Part shown: positions 23,786-32,013 of the stretch, one piece after another
How positions within the stretch are numbered: position 1 is the stretch's first letter
How the letters are laid out: each line of letters begins with the position of its first letter
Origin: Pseudomonadota bacterium
GTDB taxonomy: Bacteria > Desulfobacterota > Desulfarculia > Desulfarculales > Desulfarculaceae
DNA length: 64,000 nt
Assembly (NCBI GenBank): GCA_018902755.1
Contig: JAHIQI010000018.1
Location: 1-64,000, forward strand
Direction of reading: 5' to 3'
Program-made: the position numbers and the translations under genes
Notes under the pieces: generated by a model
Told to the model about the DNA's origin: nothing
The model's input: only the letters and a program-made list of their open reading frames with translations
Database searches by the model: none

Positions 23786-26212
23786 CTAGCGCATGACGTA
23801 GTGGGCCACGCCGTCCTTGTGCATGCGGCCGACGACCCCTTCGCCCACCATCTCGCGCAGGCTGTCCATGAGGGGCTTCTCGTCCTCGTGCAGGGCGGCG
23901 GCCAACTCGCGCAGTTGGAAGGGCCGCGCCTGCTCCTTGAGCAGGTTGGCCACCCGCGCCTTGATGAACTCCTCGCTGACCACGCCCATCATGTCGCGGT
24001 CAAAGGCCAGGGCGTTGCGCTGGTTGCCGGGGTAGACCTCTTCCCAAGGCCGCCGCAGGGTGGCGCCCAGGACCCAGCGGACCCGGGGGCTGTTCACCGT
24101 GGCGTAGAGCCCGGCCAGCTTTTCCTGATTTTCCAGGGTGCGCTCGATGGGGCCCAGCTCGGCCATGGTGGTGATGAAGCTGTTCACCGTCTTGATGTAC
24201 TCCTCGGGCCGGTTCAGGTCGGCGTGGGCCAGGGCGATGCGCCGCCGGTCGAAGCCGCACAGGGCCAGCAGCTTCTTCATCAGGTTGACCCGGCTCCAGG
24301 TGTGGTCCAGGCCGTAGGAGTGGTGGCAGTCCTCGGGGGGACAGCCAATGAGCAGCAGGCTGTTGGCCCCTTCCAGGAAGGCGCGGGCCAAGACCGAGGG
24401 GTCCAGCTGGCCGATGCAGCTGACCCGGAGCATGTACAGGCGCGGGTCGTAGGCCATGCCCTTGACTCCGGCGTTGTCCGCCGCGGCCAGGCCGCCCCAG
24501 GCGCAGCCGAAGGCCACCACCTCGTCGGGATTCAGGGCCTTGGACAGGGTGCTCACCCTGGCCTCGCGCTGGGAGGTGGTGTTGTTCTGAATGGTCAGGG
24601 CGTGGTAGGGACAGGCCGCCGCGCAGGTGCCGCCGCCGGTGCAGACCATGGGGTCCACGTGGCGGGGGATGTTGCCGCCGGGGCCTTCCACCGGCTCGAT
24701 GCCGCCGCAGTCGCAGATCTCCTTGCACAGGCCGCAGCCGATGCACTTGCTCTGGTCCACCACGCAGACCATGCGCGGGGCGAACAGCTCGCCCGCGGTG
24801 GCCTTTGCCACCATCTCGGCGGTCTTGACGGCCGCCCGGCGGCCCTGGCGCAGGGCCTCGTGCAGGTCGCAGGGGTAGCGGGCGCTGCCAGCCAGATAGG
24901 CCTCGTCGCGGCCCACCTGCTCGGGGCGCACCCGCTGCTTGTGCTCTTCCAGGAAGGCCCCTTCCTCGTGCTCCAGGCCCAGGATATGGGCCACCTTGGT
25001 GGCCTCGTGGCCCACGCTGCGCCGGGGGCTGAGGATCAGCTTGTCCCAGGGCATCTCGTGCTCCAGGTGGTCCTCGGGGTCGCAGTAGGTGACGAAACCG
25101 GACTGCACAGTGGGCCTGAGCGCGCCGTCGTAGGGCACCCAGTTGATGCCCAGCTTGCGGCTGGCCGCCCGTTCACCGGCGGACAGGGGCACCGCCATCT
25201 GGTGGTTGTAGAGCATGGTCACCTTGGTCAGCGGCGAACGCTCACGCATGTAGCGGGCCATGGACCAGGCCGCCCGGCTGGAGAGGTAGCAATACTCGGG
25301 GTGGCCGGCCTCGTAGTCGTTGAGCCAGAACACCACCTTGCCCTCGGGAGCGCCCAGGGTCCAGAGCATCTCCTCGGCCTCGGTGTGGCAGATAACGTTG
25401 CGGCCGTCGTGGCCGAAGTTGCTGCCCTGGTTGAGCATCTGTCCGTCCAGGGCCGCGATCACCGCACCCACCTCGTACACCCTGGGCGGTCCGCCCATAG
25501 GGTCGCTGAAGGTGACGTGGTAGCCGCCGGTGCGCCCGGCCAGGGAGGTGAGCTCGCCCACGGTGATGCGGCGCACCAAGGGGCTGGCGTCCACCTCCTT
25601 CATGATCGCCTCCAGGCGGTCATAGTAGTGGCGCTCGCCGGGGTAGTGCTCGTGCAGCATGCGGATCTCGTCTTCCCACTCGTCGGTGGACACCGCGGCG
25701 ATGCACTCGATGCCCCGGCGCGAAAGCTCCTGAGCCGCGCTGTAGGTGGCGATGCCCCCGCCCAGGATCATGGCCGGGCCGGTGAACTCCACCTTCTCGT
25801 GGGCCGTGGGGCTCAGGGCCTCCAGGCCCGCGGCCACGGCCTTGATGAGCTTGAAGCCCTTGGCCGCCTTTTCCTCGGGGCTCTGGTCGCTTACCTGGGC
25901 CACGTGGCCGCGCAGGTTGACGATGTCGATCTGGCCCGCCTCCAGGCCGGACGCGGCCAGCTCGTGCTCGAACTTGCTGAGCATCACCCGGGCCTCGCAG
26001 CCGGCAATGACCACCCGGTCCAGGCCGTTGTCGGCGATGGCCTTCTTGATGGAAGCCATGCCCGGGGCCAGGCAGGAGAAGGGCTCCACGCCCACGTAGC
26101 CGATCAGGGGGTCGCCCTCGAGCTGCTCCTTGAGCTGGCTCAGGTCCACCAGGGGAGCTATGCGGCGGCCGCACTCGCAGAGGAAGACGCCTATCTTGCA
26201 TTCGTTAGCCAT
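23786..26212 (-). CDS. HdrA-like flavoprotein fused to MvhD-like and winged-helix domains
   Basis: 808 residues. The N-terminus (KIGVFLCECG) is that of HdrA/QmoB. A FAD-binding Rossmann motif MILGGGIATYSAAQEL (about 147) and a long HdrA-like body follow. Two ferredoxin-like motifs occur near 490 (CIGCGLCKEICDC) and 523 (CTGGGTCAAACPYH); the second has glycine at the second cysteine position. An MvhD-like domain (about 545-680) reads VSCIGQLDPSVLARAFLEG and LLIGCPPEDCHH. The last 60 residues look like a winged helix (FQLRELAAALHEDEKPLMDSL). The HdrA-specific CSTCMISPKL segment is missing. It is last of four genes after NuoE, NuoF and a HoxU/NuoG-type subunit, so it likely exchanges electrons with NAD(H) through them. 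ATG after AAGGAGG. Confidence 0.8.
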   Translation of the reverse strand: MANECKIGVFLCECGRRIAPLVDLSQLKEQLEGDPLIGYVGVEPFSCLAPGMASIKKAIADNGLDRVVIAGCEARVMLSKFEHELAASGLEAGQIDIVNLRGHVAQVSDQSPEEKAAKGFKLIKAVAAGLEALSPTAHEKVEFTGPAMILGGGIATYSAAQELSRRGIECIAAVSTDEWEDEIRMLHEHYPGERHYYDRLEAIMKEVDASPLVRRITVGELTSLAGRTGGYHVTFSDPMGGPPRVYEVGAVIAALDGQMLNQGSNFGHDGRNVICHTEAEEMLWTLGAPEGKVVFWLNDYEAGHPEYCYLSSRAAWSMARYMRERSPLTKVTMLYNHQMAVPLSAGERAASRKLGINWVPYDGALRPTVQSGFVTYCDPEDHLEHEMPWDKLILSPRRSVGHEATKVAHILGLEHEEGAFLEEHKQRVRPEQVGRDEAYLAGSARYPCDLHEALRQGRRAAVKTAEMVAKATAGELFAPRMVCVVDQSKCIGCGLCKEICDCGGIEPVEGPGGNIPRHVDPMVCTGGGTCAAACPYHALTIQNNTTSQREARVSTLSKALNPDEVVAFGCAWGGLAAADNAGVKGMAYDPRLYMLRVSCIGQLDPSVLARAFLEGANSLLLIGCPPEDCHHSYGLDHTWSRVNLMKKLLALCGFDRRRIALAHADLNRPEEYIKTVNSFITTMAELGPIERTLENQEKLAGLYATVNSPRVRWVLGATLRRPWEEVYPGNQRNALAFDRDMMGVVSEEFIKARVANLLKEQARPFQLRELAAALHEDEKPLMDSLREMVGEGVVGRMHKDGVAHYVMR

Positions 26213-26227
26213 GTCTCGCCTCCTTTG

Positions 26228-26836
26228 CTATCTCTTGACCGAGCGGGCCATGACCACGGAAGGAACCCCGCGCACCCGCTCGAAGCGGGCGCTCATGGCT
26301 CCGGTGGGGCACACGGTCACACAGGTGCCGCAGGCCACGCAGTCATCCCCGGGGGTCAAGTAGGGGGAACCGATTTCCTTCTGGGCCCCGCGCCCCACGG
26401 TGCTGATGGCGTTGGCCCCCACCACCTGGGCGCAGGCGCGCACGCACAGCCCGCAGAGGATGCACTCCTGCTCCGGGTCGCTGATCTCAAAGCGAGTGGT
26501 CTGAACCCCGTACTGGGCGGCCATCTCGCGGATCTCGCTGCTGGCGGGACACTCGGACAGGAGCATCTCCAGTATCCAGCGGCGCACGTTGTTCACCTTC
26601 TCGCTGGCGGTGTAGACATCCAGGCCTTGCTCGGCCGGGTACACGCAGGAAGCCACCAGGCGCGAATTGTTGCCCTGCCTAAGCTCCACCACGCACAGGC
26701 GGCAGGCCCCAAAGGGCTCCACGGCCTCGTGGTAGCACAGGGTGGGTATTTCGATGCCGTTTTGGCGCGCCGTGTCCAGAAGCGACCAGCCCGCCTCGGC
26801 TTCGACTTTGTTTCCGTCTATGGTCAAACTCAACAT
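26228..26836 (-). CDS. HoxU/NuoG-type iron-sulfur subunit (2Fe-2S plus ferredoxin domains)
   Basis: 202 residues. An N-terminal plant-type 2Fe-2S domain has CYHEAVEPFGACRLC and a later cysteine (LVASCVYP). A His/Cys loop characteristic of NuoG/HydA follows, then two 4Fe-4S motifs, CILCGLCVRACAQ and CVACGTCVTVCPTG. Lacking a molybdopterin or hydrogenase H-cluster domain, it is the short electron-transfer form that connects NuoF to a partner, here presumably the HdrA-like protein. ATG at 26836 has GGGAG nearby; a TTG upstream is less likely. Confidence 0.85.
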   Translation of the reverse strand: MLSLTIDGNKVEAEAGWSLLDTARQNGIEIPTLCYHEAVEPFGACRLCVVELRQGNNSRLVASCVYPAEQGLDVYTASEKVNNVRRWILEMLLSECPASSEIREMAAQYGVQTTRFEISDPEQECILCGLCVRACAQVVGANAISTVGRGAQKEIGSPYLTPGDDCVACGTCVTVCPTGAMSARFERVRGVPSVVMARSVKR

Positions 26837-26868
26837 TATGCAGACTCCCAAAATATGGGCTTAAACGC

Positions 26869-28755
26869 CTATTGGACTTGAACCGCGCCGAACTTGCAGG
26901 ACTCGAAGCACATGCCGCAGCGGATGCACAGGCTCTCGTCGATGGTGTGCGGCTTCTTCTTCTCGCCGGTGATGGCGTTCTGGGGGCATGCGCGGGCGCA
27001 GGCGCGGCAGCCGGTGCAGACCTCGGGGTCGATGCTGTAGGTGATCAGGTCCTTGCACACGCCGGCCGGGCAGCGATGCTCCAGGATGTGGGTCTCGTAC
27101 TCGTCGCGGAAGTAGCGCAGGGTACTGAGCACCGCGTTGGGCGCGGTGCCGCCTAGGGCGCACAGGGAGCCCGCCTTGATGGCCTCGGCCAGGCTGTAGA
27201 GGTCGTCGATGTCCTCCACCGTGCCCTGGCCCTTGGAGAAGCGGTTGAGGGTCTCGCGCAGGCGGGGCACGCCCAGGCGGCAGGGGAAGCACTTGCCGCA
27301 GGATTCTTCCTCCAAAAAGCCCAGGAAGTACTTGGCCACGTCCACCATGCAGTCGCGGTCATCCATTACGATCATGCCGCCGGAGCCCATCATGGAGCCC
27401 GCGGCGATGAGCGAGTCGAAGTCCACCGGCAGGTCGGCGTCTTGCCAGGGCAGACAGCCGCCGGAGGGGCCGCCGGTCTGCACCGCCTTGAAGTGGTCGG
27501 AGCCGGGAACCCCGCCGCCGATCTCCATGACGATCTCGCGCAGCTTGATGCCCATGGGCACTTCCACCAGGCCCACGTTGTTCACCTTGCCCACCAGGGC
27601 GAAGACCTTGGTGCCCTTGGACTTCTCGGTGCCCAACCCGGCGAACCAGTCCGCGCCCTTGTCCAGGATGCGGCTCACGTTGGCCCAGGTCTCCACGTTG
27701 TTCAGGACCGAGGGCTTGCCGAACAAACCCTTGTCCGAGGGATAGGGGGGCCGGGGAACCGGCTCGCCCACCTTGCCCTCCACCGAGCGCATGAGGGCGG
27801 TTTCCTCGCCGCAGACGAAGGCGCCCGCGCCGCGGTTGATGCGGATGTCGAAGTTGAAGCCGCTGCCCAGGATGTTCTCGCCCAACAGGCCGTAGGCCCG
27901 GGCGTCCCTGAGGGCTTTTTCCAGATGCTTGATGGCCAGGGGATACTCGGCGCGCACGTACACGTAGCCGGTGTCGGCCCCGATGGCGTAGCCGCCAATG
28001 ATCATGCCCTCCACCACCGCGTGGGGGTCGCCCTCCATCACCGAGCGGTCCATGAAGGCTCCGGGGTCGCCTTCGTCGGCGTTGCACAGGACGTATTTTT
28101 GCCCGCCCTCGTGCTTGGCCGCCAGGTTCCACTTGATGCCGGTGGGGAAGCCCGCGCCGCCCCGGCCCCGGAGGCCGGAGTTGATCACCGCCTCGATGAC
28201 CTGCTTGGGCTCCATGTTGGTCAGGGCCTTGGCCGCGCCCGCGTAGGCGCCGGCCCGTAGGGCGTCGTCGATCTTGGTGGGGTCGATCTGGCCGATGTTG
28301 GCCAGCACCACCCGCTGTTGGCCCGCGTAGAAGGGGATGTCCTCGGTGGTCTCGATCTTCTCGCCGGTCTGGGGGTGCTCGTAGAGCAGGCTCTCCACCA
28401 TCTCGCCGGCCTTGATGGTCTTTTGGACGATCTCCTCGGCGTCGCCGGGCTTGACCTGCTGGTAGAAGATGTTCTTGGGCTTGATGATGACCAGGGGGCC
28501 GCGGGAACAGAAGCCGTGACAGCCGGTGGTCTTGATGCCGGGCATCACCGCGATGTCCTCGCCCGCGGCGGCCAGGGCCGCCTTGAGGGCCTCGGTCACC
28601 CCGGCGCTGCCGTTGGCGATGCAGCCGGTGCCGTGGCACACGATGATTCTGGTATGATTGGGGTCTTCCGCCGCCCGCAGCTCGCCGCGCAGCTTTTCAA
28701 GCTCCTCCAGGGAGCCCAGCCTCAGCTCAGCGGTGTCCTTTGCCGTAGCTTGCAT
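26869..28755 (-). CDS. NuoF/HymB-type NADH-binding flavoprotein subunit
   Basis: 628 residues. An N-terminal thioredoxin-like 2Fe-2S domain (CHGTGC, CHGFC; about 35-110) precedes the FMN/NADH core (about 135-480) with GLRGRGGAGFPTG, NADEGDPGAF and CGEETALMRSVEG. The 4Fe-4S site ESCGKCFPCRLG follows, then two C-terminal ferredoxin motifs (CTGCRACARACP, CIRCGMCFESCK). This long form is that of NADP/NAD-reducing and bifurcating hydrogenases and formate dehydrogenases. It oxidises or reduces NAD(H) and passes electrons to the HoxU-type subunit. ATG at 28755 lies 8 bases after GGAG. Confidence 0.93.
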   Translation of the reverse strand: MQATAKDTAELRLGSLEELEKLRGELRAAEDPNHTRIIVCHGTGCIANGSAGVTEALKAALAAAGEDIAVMPGIKTTGCHGFCSRGPLVIIKPKNIFYQQVKPGDAEEIVQKTIKAGEMVESLLYEHPQTGEKIETTEDIPFYAGQQRVVLANIGQIDPTKIDDALRAGAYAGAAKALTNMEPKQVIEAVINSGLRGRGGAGFPTGIKWNLAAKHEGGQKYVLCNADEGDPGAFMDRSVMEGDPHAVVEGMIIGGYAIGADTGYVYVRAEYPLAIKHLEKALRDARAYGLLGENILGSGFNFDIRINRGAGAFVCGEETALMRSVEGKVGEPVPRPPYPSDKGLFGKPSVLNNVETWANVSRILDKGADWFAGLGTEKSKGTKVFALVGKVNNVGLVEVPMGIKLREIVMEIGGGVPGSDHFKAVQTGGPSGGCLPWQDADLPVDFDSLIAAGSMMGSGGMIVMDDRDCMVDVAKYFLGFLEEESCGKCFPCRLGVPRLRETLNRFSKGQGTVEDIDDLYSLAEAIKAGSLCALGGTAPNAVLSTLRYFRDEYETHILEHRCPAGVCKDLITYSIDPEVCTGCRACARACPQNAITGEKKKPHTIDESLCIRCGMCFESCKFGAVQVQ

Positions 28756-28767
28756 GCCTTCCACTCC

Positions 28768-29238
28768 TTACTCGTCACCGAGTTTTTGCACGGTCTTCAT
28801 CAGCTTGGGCGAGGTCACCTTGGGCTGATATTGGCCGTTGACCACCGCCACCGGGGCCAAGGCGCAGGCGCCCAGGCAGTTGACCGTCTCCACGGTGTAC
28901 TTGAGGTCCTCGGTGGTGCCGGGGCCGTCGAGGCCCAGCCTGCGCATCAGGTTCTCGGCGATGAGCCCGCTGCCCTTGAGGTGGCAGGCGGTGCCCAGAC
29001 ACACGTGGATGAGGTTTTCGCCCTTGGGCTCAAGGCTGAAGGAATTGTAGAAGGTCGCCACCGCATAGGCCTGGGACTCCGGCACCCCGGTGTGGTCGCA
29101 AACCAGGGTCAGGGCCTCGGACGAGATGTAGTTGAAGGCGGCCTGAATGTCCTGCAGCAGGAAGATCAGGTATTCCGGTTTGCCGGGGTAGCGTTCGATG
29201 ATTTCGTCGATATCAATGTCAATAGCTGTTTGCGCCAC
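28768..29238 (-). CDS. NuoE-type thioredoxin-like 2Fe-2S subunit
   Basis: 156 residues. The four 2Fe-2S cysteine ligands are visible in VCLGTACHLKG and ETVNCLGACALAP. This subunit partners NuoF in Complex I-like NADH modules and bifurcating enzymes. The start is GTG at 29238, 5 bases after AAGGAGG. A longer frame reaches back to 29322, but that start would lie upstream of the sigma-54 promoter and so could not be transcribed from it. First gene of the four-gene operon. Confidence 0.9.
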   Translation of the reverse strand: MAQTAIDIDIDEIIERYPGKPEYLIFLLQDIQAAFNYISSEALTLVCDHTGVPESQAYAVATFYNSFSLEPKGENLIHVCLGTACHLKGSGLIAENLMRRLGLDGPGTTEDLKYTVETVNCLGACALAPVAVVNGQYQPKVTSPKLMKTVQKLGDE

Positions 29239-29295
29239 AATAACCTCCTTGGCTTTAACGCGGGCGTACCGCGGTGCTATCTCTGGCTTTGTGAA

Positions 29296-29311
29296 AAGCA
29301 ATACTTGGGCC
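29296..29311 (-). promoter_or_regulatory. Sigma-54 promoter of the NuoEF-Hdr operon
   Basis: Minus strand TGGCCCAAGTATTGCT has GG and GC at the exact -24/-12 spacing. It lies 58 bases before the GTG start of nuoE. Confidence 0.75.
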
Positions 29312-29375
29312 AGATTGCACAAGGAGCTTATATAACTATGTTTTTTTAAATATGGCCGAAATGGGGCGGGGCCGG

Positions 29376-29516
29376 ATGAAACAAGAAACGTTTCCGCGCA
29401 GTTGAAACAATGTTCTCCGTCGAGAAACGTTGCGGATTAATACGCTGATTTAATTGCTTTTAGTGCGACATGGAACAATATATGAAACGTTTGAAACAAT
29501 CTGGAACGTTTCAAAC
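29376..29516 (-). promoter_or_regulatory. Cluster of GAAAC/GTTTC enhancer-like sites
   Basis: Between the EBP stop and the sigma-54 promoter lie a perfect GAAACGTTTC (29385-29394) and GTTTGAAAC-N10-GTTTCAAAC (29489-29516). Several half-sites also occur (TGAAACA at 29403, GAGAAACG at 29422, TGGAACA at 29471, ATGAAACG at 29482). Position 65-220 bases upstream of the promoter fits enhancers for an EBP, most simply the adjacent one. Confidence 0.65.
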
Positions 29517-29518
29517 GG

Positions 29519-31252
29519 CTAGGCCAGGTCCAAGGCCTTCATGCGCCGCCACAAAGAAGTGCGGCTGATGCCCAGCAGCTCGGCCGCCTCCCGGCGGTGA
29601 CCGCCGCATTGGCTCAGGGCGTCCAATATGGCTTGGCGCTCGCCCTCTTCCGGGGCGGCCGCCCGGCCCGTGGGGGTTTCCTCCCCGCCCGAGGCCGCGC
29701 CCCGCTCCCGCCAGAACTCGTTCAGTGACGGCAGGTAAGCCGGCAGAATCACGGGTCCTTTCACGAATACGTAGGCGTGCTCCATGACCCGCTCCAGCTC
29801 GCGCACGTTGCCCGGCCAGTCGTAGCTCATGAACATGCGGGTCACCTTGGGGTCCACCGAGCGCACCTGCTTGGCGTAGCGCTGGTTGAGCTGCTTGATG
29901 AAGTGGGCCACCAGCAGGGAGATGTCGTCCTTGCGCCGGCGCAGGGGGGGCAGGGTCAGGGGAACGGTGCGCAGGCGGTAGAACAGGTCTTCCCTGAAGC
30001 GGCCCTGGGCCATGGCCTGGGCCAGGTCCAGGTTGGTGGCGGCGATGATGCGCGCGTCCATGGGGATGAGCCGGGTGCCGCCCACCCGCTCAAAGACCCG
30101 CTGCTCCAGCACCCGTAGCAGTTTTACCTGAAGCTCCGGCTTCAACTCACCGATTTCATCCAAGAATATGGTGCCGCCCTTGGCCAGCTCGAAGCGCCCC
30201 ACCTTGGAGCGCACCGCCCCGGTGAATGCCGCCTTTTCATGCCCGAACAGCTCGCTTTCCAAAAGGCTCTCGGCCAGGGCCGAGCAGTTGACGGCCACGA
30301 AGGGGCCGTCGCGCCGGGGGGAGTGGTGGTGCAGGGCCCGGGCGAACAGCTCCTTGCCGGTGCCGCTCTCGCCCTGGATGAGCACGTTGGCCCCGCTGAC
30401 CGCCACGTCGGGCAGCATGTTGAACAGCCGCTGCATGGGCTCGCTGGCCCCCACGATGTCGCTGAAGGTGGAGCCGGAGTCCGGCGGCAGGTTGGTCTCC
30501 AGGCCGGCCAGGGGCCGAAAGCTCTCCACCGCGCCCACCACGGTGCCCGCCCGGTCGCGCACCACGCTGGTGTTGACCAATACGCCCAGGCGCTTGCCGC
30601 CCTTGCCCAGCATGCGCACGTCCTGGTCCATGCGGGTCACCCCGGTCTCCAGGGTGGTGCGCAGGGGGCAGCCCGCGCCGCACAGATCCGAGCGGAAGAT
30701 GTCCCAGCAGTAGCGGCCCAGCACCTCGGAGCTGTTGTAGCCGGTGAGCTGCTCGGCCCTTTGGTTGAAGGAGGTTATGCGCCAGCGGGTGTTGATGGTG
30801 AAGATGCCCTCGGCCAGGTTGTCCACCAGGGATTGGTATCCCAGGCGCGGCATGCGGGGCAGGGATTCGCCCGGCTCCAGACGGCCGCTGCTCAGGGGGG
30901 CGAAGTCCAGGTCGCGCAAATTGATCATGGCCCCCACCACCTGGCGGCCGGGCCCGAAAAGGGGATTGATGGAGTATTCGCAGGTGAAGTCCTGCCCGGC
31001 GGCGTCGCGGGCCTGGGCCTGGATCTGGTGGGAGGGATCGCCTTGGCCCAGGGCCGCGTCCAGGGCACTTTGGGCCAGGGACAGGTCCGGCCCCTCCAAA
31101 AAGCCGGTGAGGCGCAAAACCTCCCCCACCGTCAACTCGCCGGCCATGAGCTGCTGGGCGGCGCGGTTGGCGCCCATTATCCGGTGCGCCCCGTCCACCG
31201 CCACCACCGCTTCGCCGCTAAGTAGTTGGCCTTCTCGCTCCCGAGGGGACAT
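29519..31252 (-). CDS. Sigma-54-dependent EBP with two PAS domains
   Basis: 577 residues. Two N-terminal PAS domains (about 5-110 and 125-235); the second has RYCWDIFRSDLCGAGCPL, a spaced cysteine set shared with the other EBPs here. The AAA+ domain (about 265-490) has Walker A GESGTGKE and Walker B IFLDEIGE. The sigma-54 contact loop reads AAFTGA instead of GAFTGA. A Fis-type helix-turn-helix closes the protein (HRREAAELLGISRTSLWRRM). ATG at 31252 follows GGGAGAAGG. It lies directly upstream of, and co-oriented with, the NuoEF-Hdr operon, whose sigma-54 promoter it probably activates. Confidence 0.9.
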   Translation of the reverse strand: MSPREREGQLLSGEAVVAVDGAHRIMGANRAAQQLMAGELTVGEVLRLTGFLEGPDLSLAQSALDAALGQGDPSHQIQAQARDAAGQDFTCEYSINPLFGPGRQVVGAMINLRDLDFAPLSSGRLEPGESLPRMPRLGYQSLVDNLAEGIFTINTRWRITSFNQRAEQLTGYNSSEVLGRYCWDIFRSDLCGAGCPLRTTLETGVTRMDQDVRMLGKGGKRLGVLVNTSVVRDRAGTVVGAVESFRPLAGLETNLPPDSGSTFSDIVGASEPMQRLFNMLPDVAVSGANVLIQGESGTGKELFARALHHHSPRRDGPFVAVNCSALAESLLESELFGHEKAAFTGAVRSKVGRFELAKGGTIFLDEIGELKPELQVKLLRVLEQRVFERVGGTRLIPMDARIIAATNLDLAQAMAQGRFREDLFYRLRTVPLTLPPLRRRKDDISLLVAHFIKQLNQRYAKQVRSVDPKVTRMFMSYDWPGNVRELERVMEHAYVFVKGPVILPAYLPSLNEFWRERGAASGGEETPTGRAAAPEEGERQAILDALSQCGGHRREAAELLGISRTSLWRRMKALDLA

Positions 31253-31415
31253 GCCTTCTCCCACTGTCTCCAAAAAGACAGACTACACCACTGGCTGATT
31301 TTATCAAGGATAATGGCAGGAAAGGAGGTCGGCCCTCAAGCTGTTTTAAGGGCTGTTGGCCAGGAAGCGGAAGGTGATGCCGCCAACGCGGGCATCCATA
31401 ATCTAAATGAAATCA

Positions 31416-31538
31416 CCCGGCACAGCCATGGAGCGGAAGGCAAGGCGGCAGGCGAACGAGGGACGTAGGGGTAGTAGACCTACCCCGAGGACCGAGTAAC
31501 GCCGACAACGCAGCCCTGCGGGGTCTGGCGAAGCCGGG
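31416..31538 (+). repeat. Structured intergenic repeat, copy B
   Basis: Arms CCCGGC (31416-31421) and GCCGGG (31533-31538) bound a unit whose core (from 31440) aligns without gaps to copy A at 8240. The inner hairpin is GGGGTAG-tagac-CTACCCC (31468-31486), with the fourth-pair position changed on both arms relative to copy A. Confidence 0.7.
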
Positions 31539-31539
31539 C

Positions 31540-31806
31540 TTAAATTTTCTGCCCCAAGATGCGCTCCACCTCGTTGTCCTCCAGGAAGGAGGACACGTTC
31601 CAACAGATGGCGCGCAAGTCCTTGTCGCGGTGGCCAGGGGTTAGAAGTCCCCGCGCCTGGCTCAATCCCCGGCCTTGAACCAAGATGGCCAACTCTTTCA
31701 GACGGCCCAGAGTGGGCGTGTCACCTCCCTGGGCTTTTTGGTATGCTTTCATCAGGGCGTTGACCCTGGCCACTGAACAACGCTTACAAGTGCGATCTGG
31801 CGTCAC
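31540..31806 (-). CDS. Small protein resembling the NuoF 4Fe-4S domain, possibly degenerate
   Basis: 88 residues from GTG at 31806, 5 bases after CAGGGAG. The sequence TCKRCSVARVNALMKAYQ, then GDTPTLGRLKELAILVQGRGL, follows the pattern of the NuoF iron-sulfur domain (C-x2-C-x2-C..., then a helical segment ending in SLCxLG). Only two of the first three cysteines are present, and the fourth is replaced. It could be an orphan regulatory or electron-transfer protein or a decayed gene fragment. It lies between a repeat and an EBP gene, with no operon partner. Confidence 0.5.
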   Translation of the reverse strand: MTPDRTCKRCSVARVNALMKAYQKAQGGDTPTLGRLKELAILVQGRGLSQARGLLTPGHRDKDLRAICWNVSSFLEDNEVERILGQKI

Positions 31807-31916
31807 CTGCGCTCCCTGCTTGCTGTAAAGAGTGCTGCGCCTTTTCTGTGGATGCAAACACTCTAGCCCGAGTAGGCCTTAAGAGGCAAGCCTCCAAGTA
31901 GGGATTAGCAATTTTC

Positions 31917-31922
31917 TTGACA
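31917..31922 (+). promoter_or_regulatory. Possible -35 element for the EBP gene at 32014
   Basis: A perfect TTGACA lies 92 bases before the EBP start, but no good -10 hexamer is found 16-18 bases downstream. Weak candidate. The rest of 31807-32013 shows nothing else clear. Confidence 0.25.
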
Positions 31923-32013
31923 GCCAACCAGGGGCTGGGTAAGGAAACATATTGTCTTTATTAAAATTACCCCGGTTTTTCTTGTCCGGGAGGCCCCGGC
32001 CCAAGAGAGGGAT

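Noticed and set aside
23723..26881. A 1052-codon plus-strand frame over the HdrA/MvhD and HoxU-like genes
   Set aside because: Mirror of the minus-strand genes; composition and lack of motifs mark it as a shadow.
29239..29322. Longer NuoE start at 29322
   Set aside because: It would place the sigma-54 promoter inside the coding region, and it lacks the AAGGAGG that precedes the GTG at 29238.
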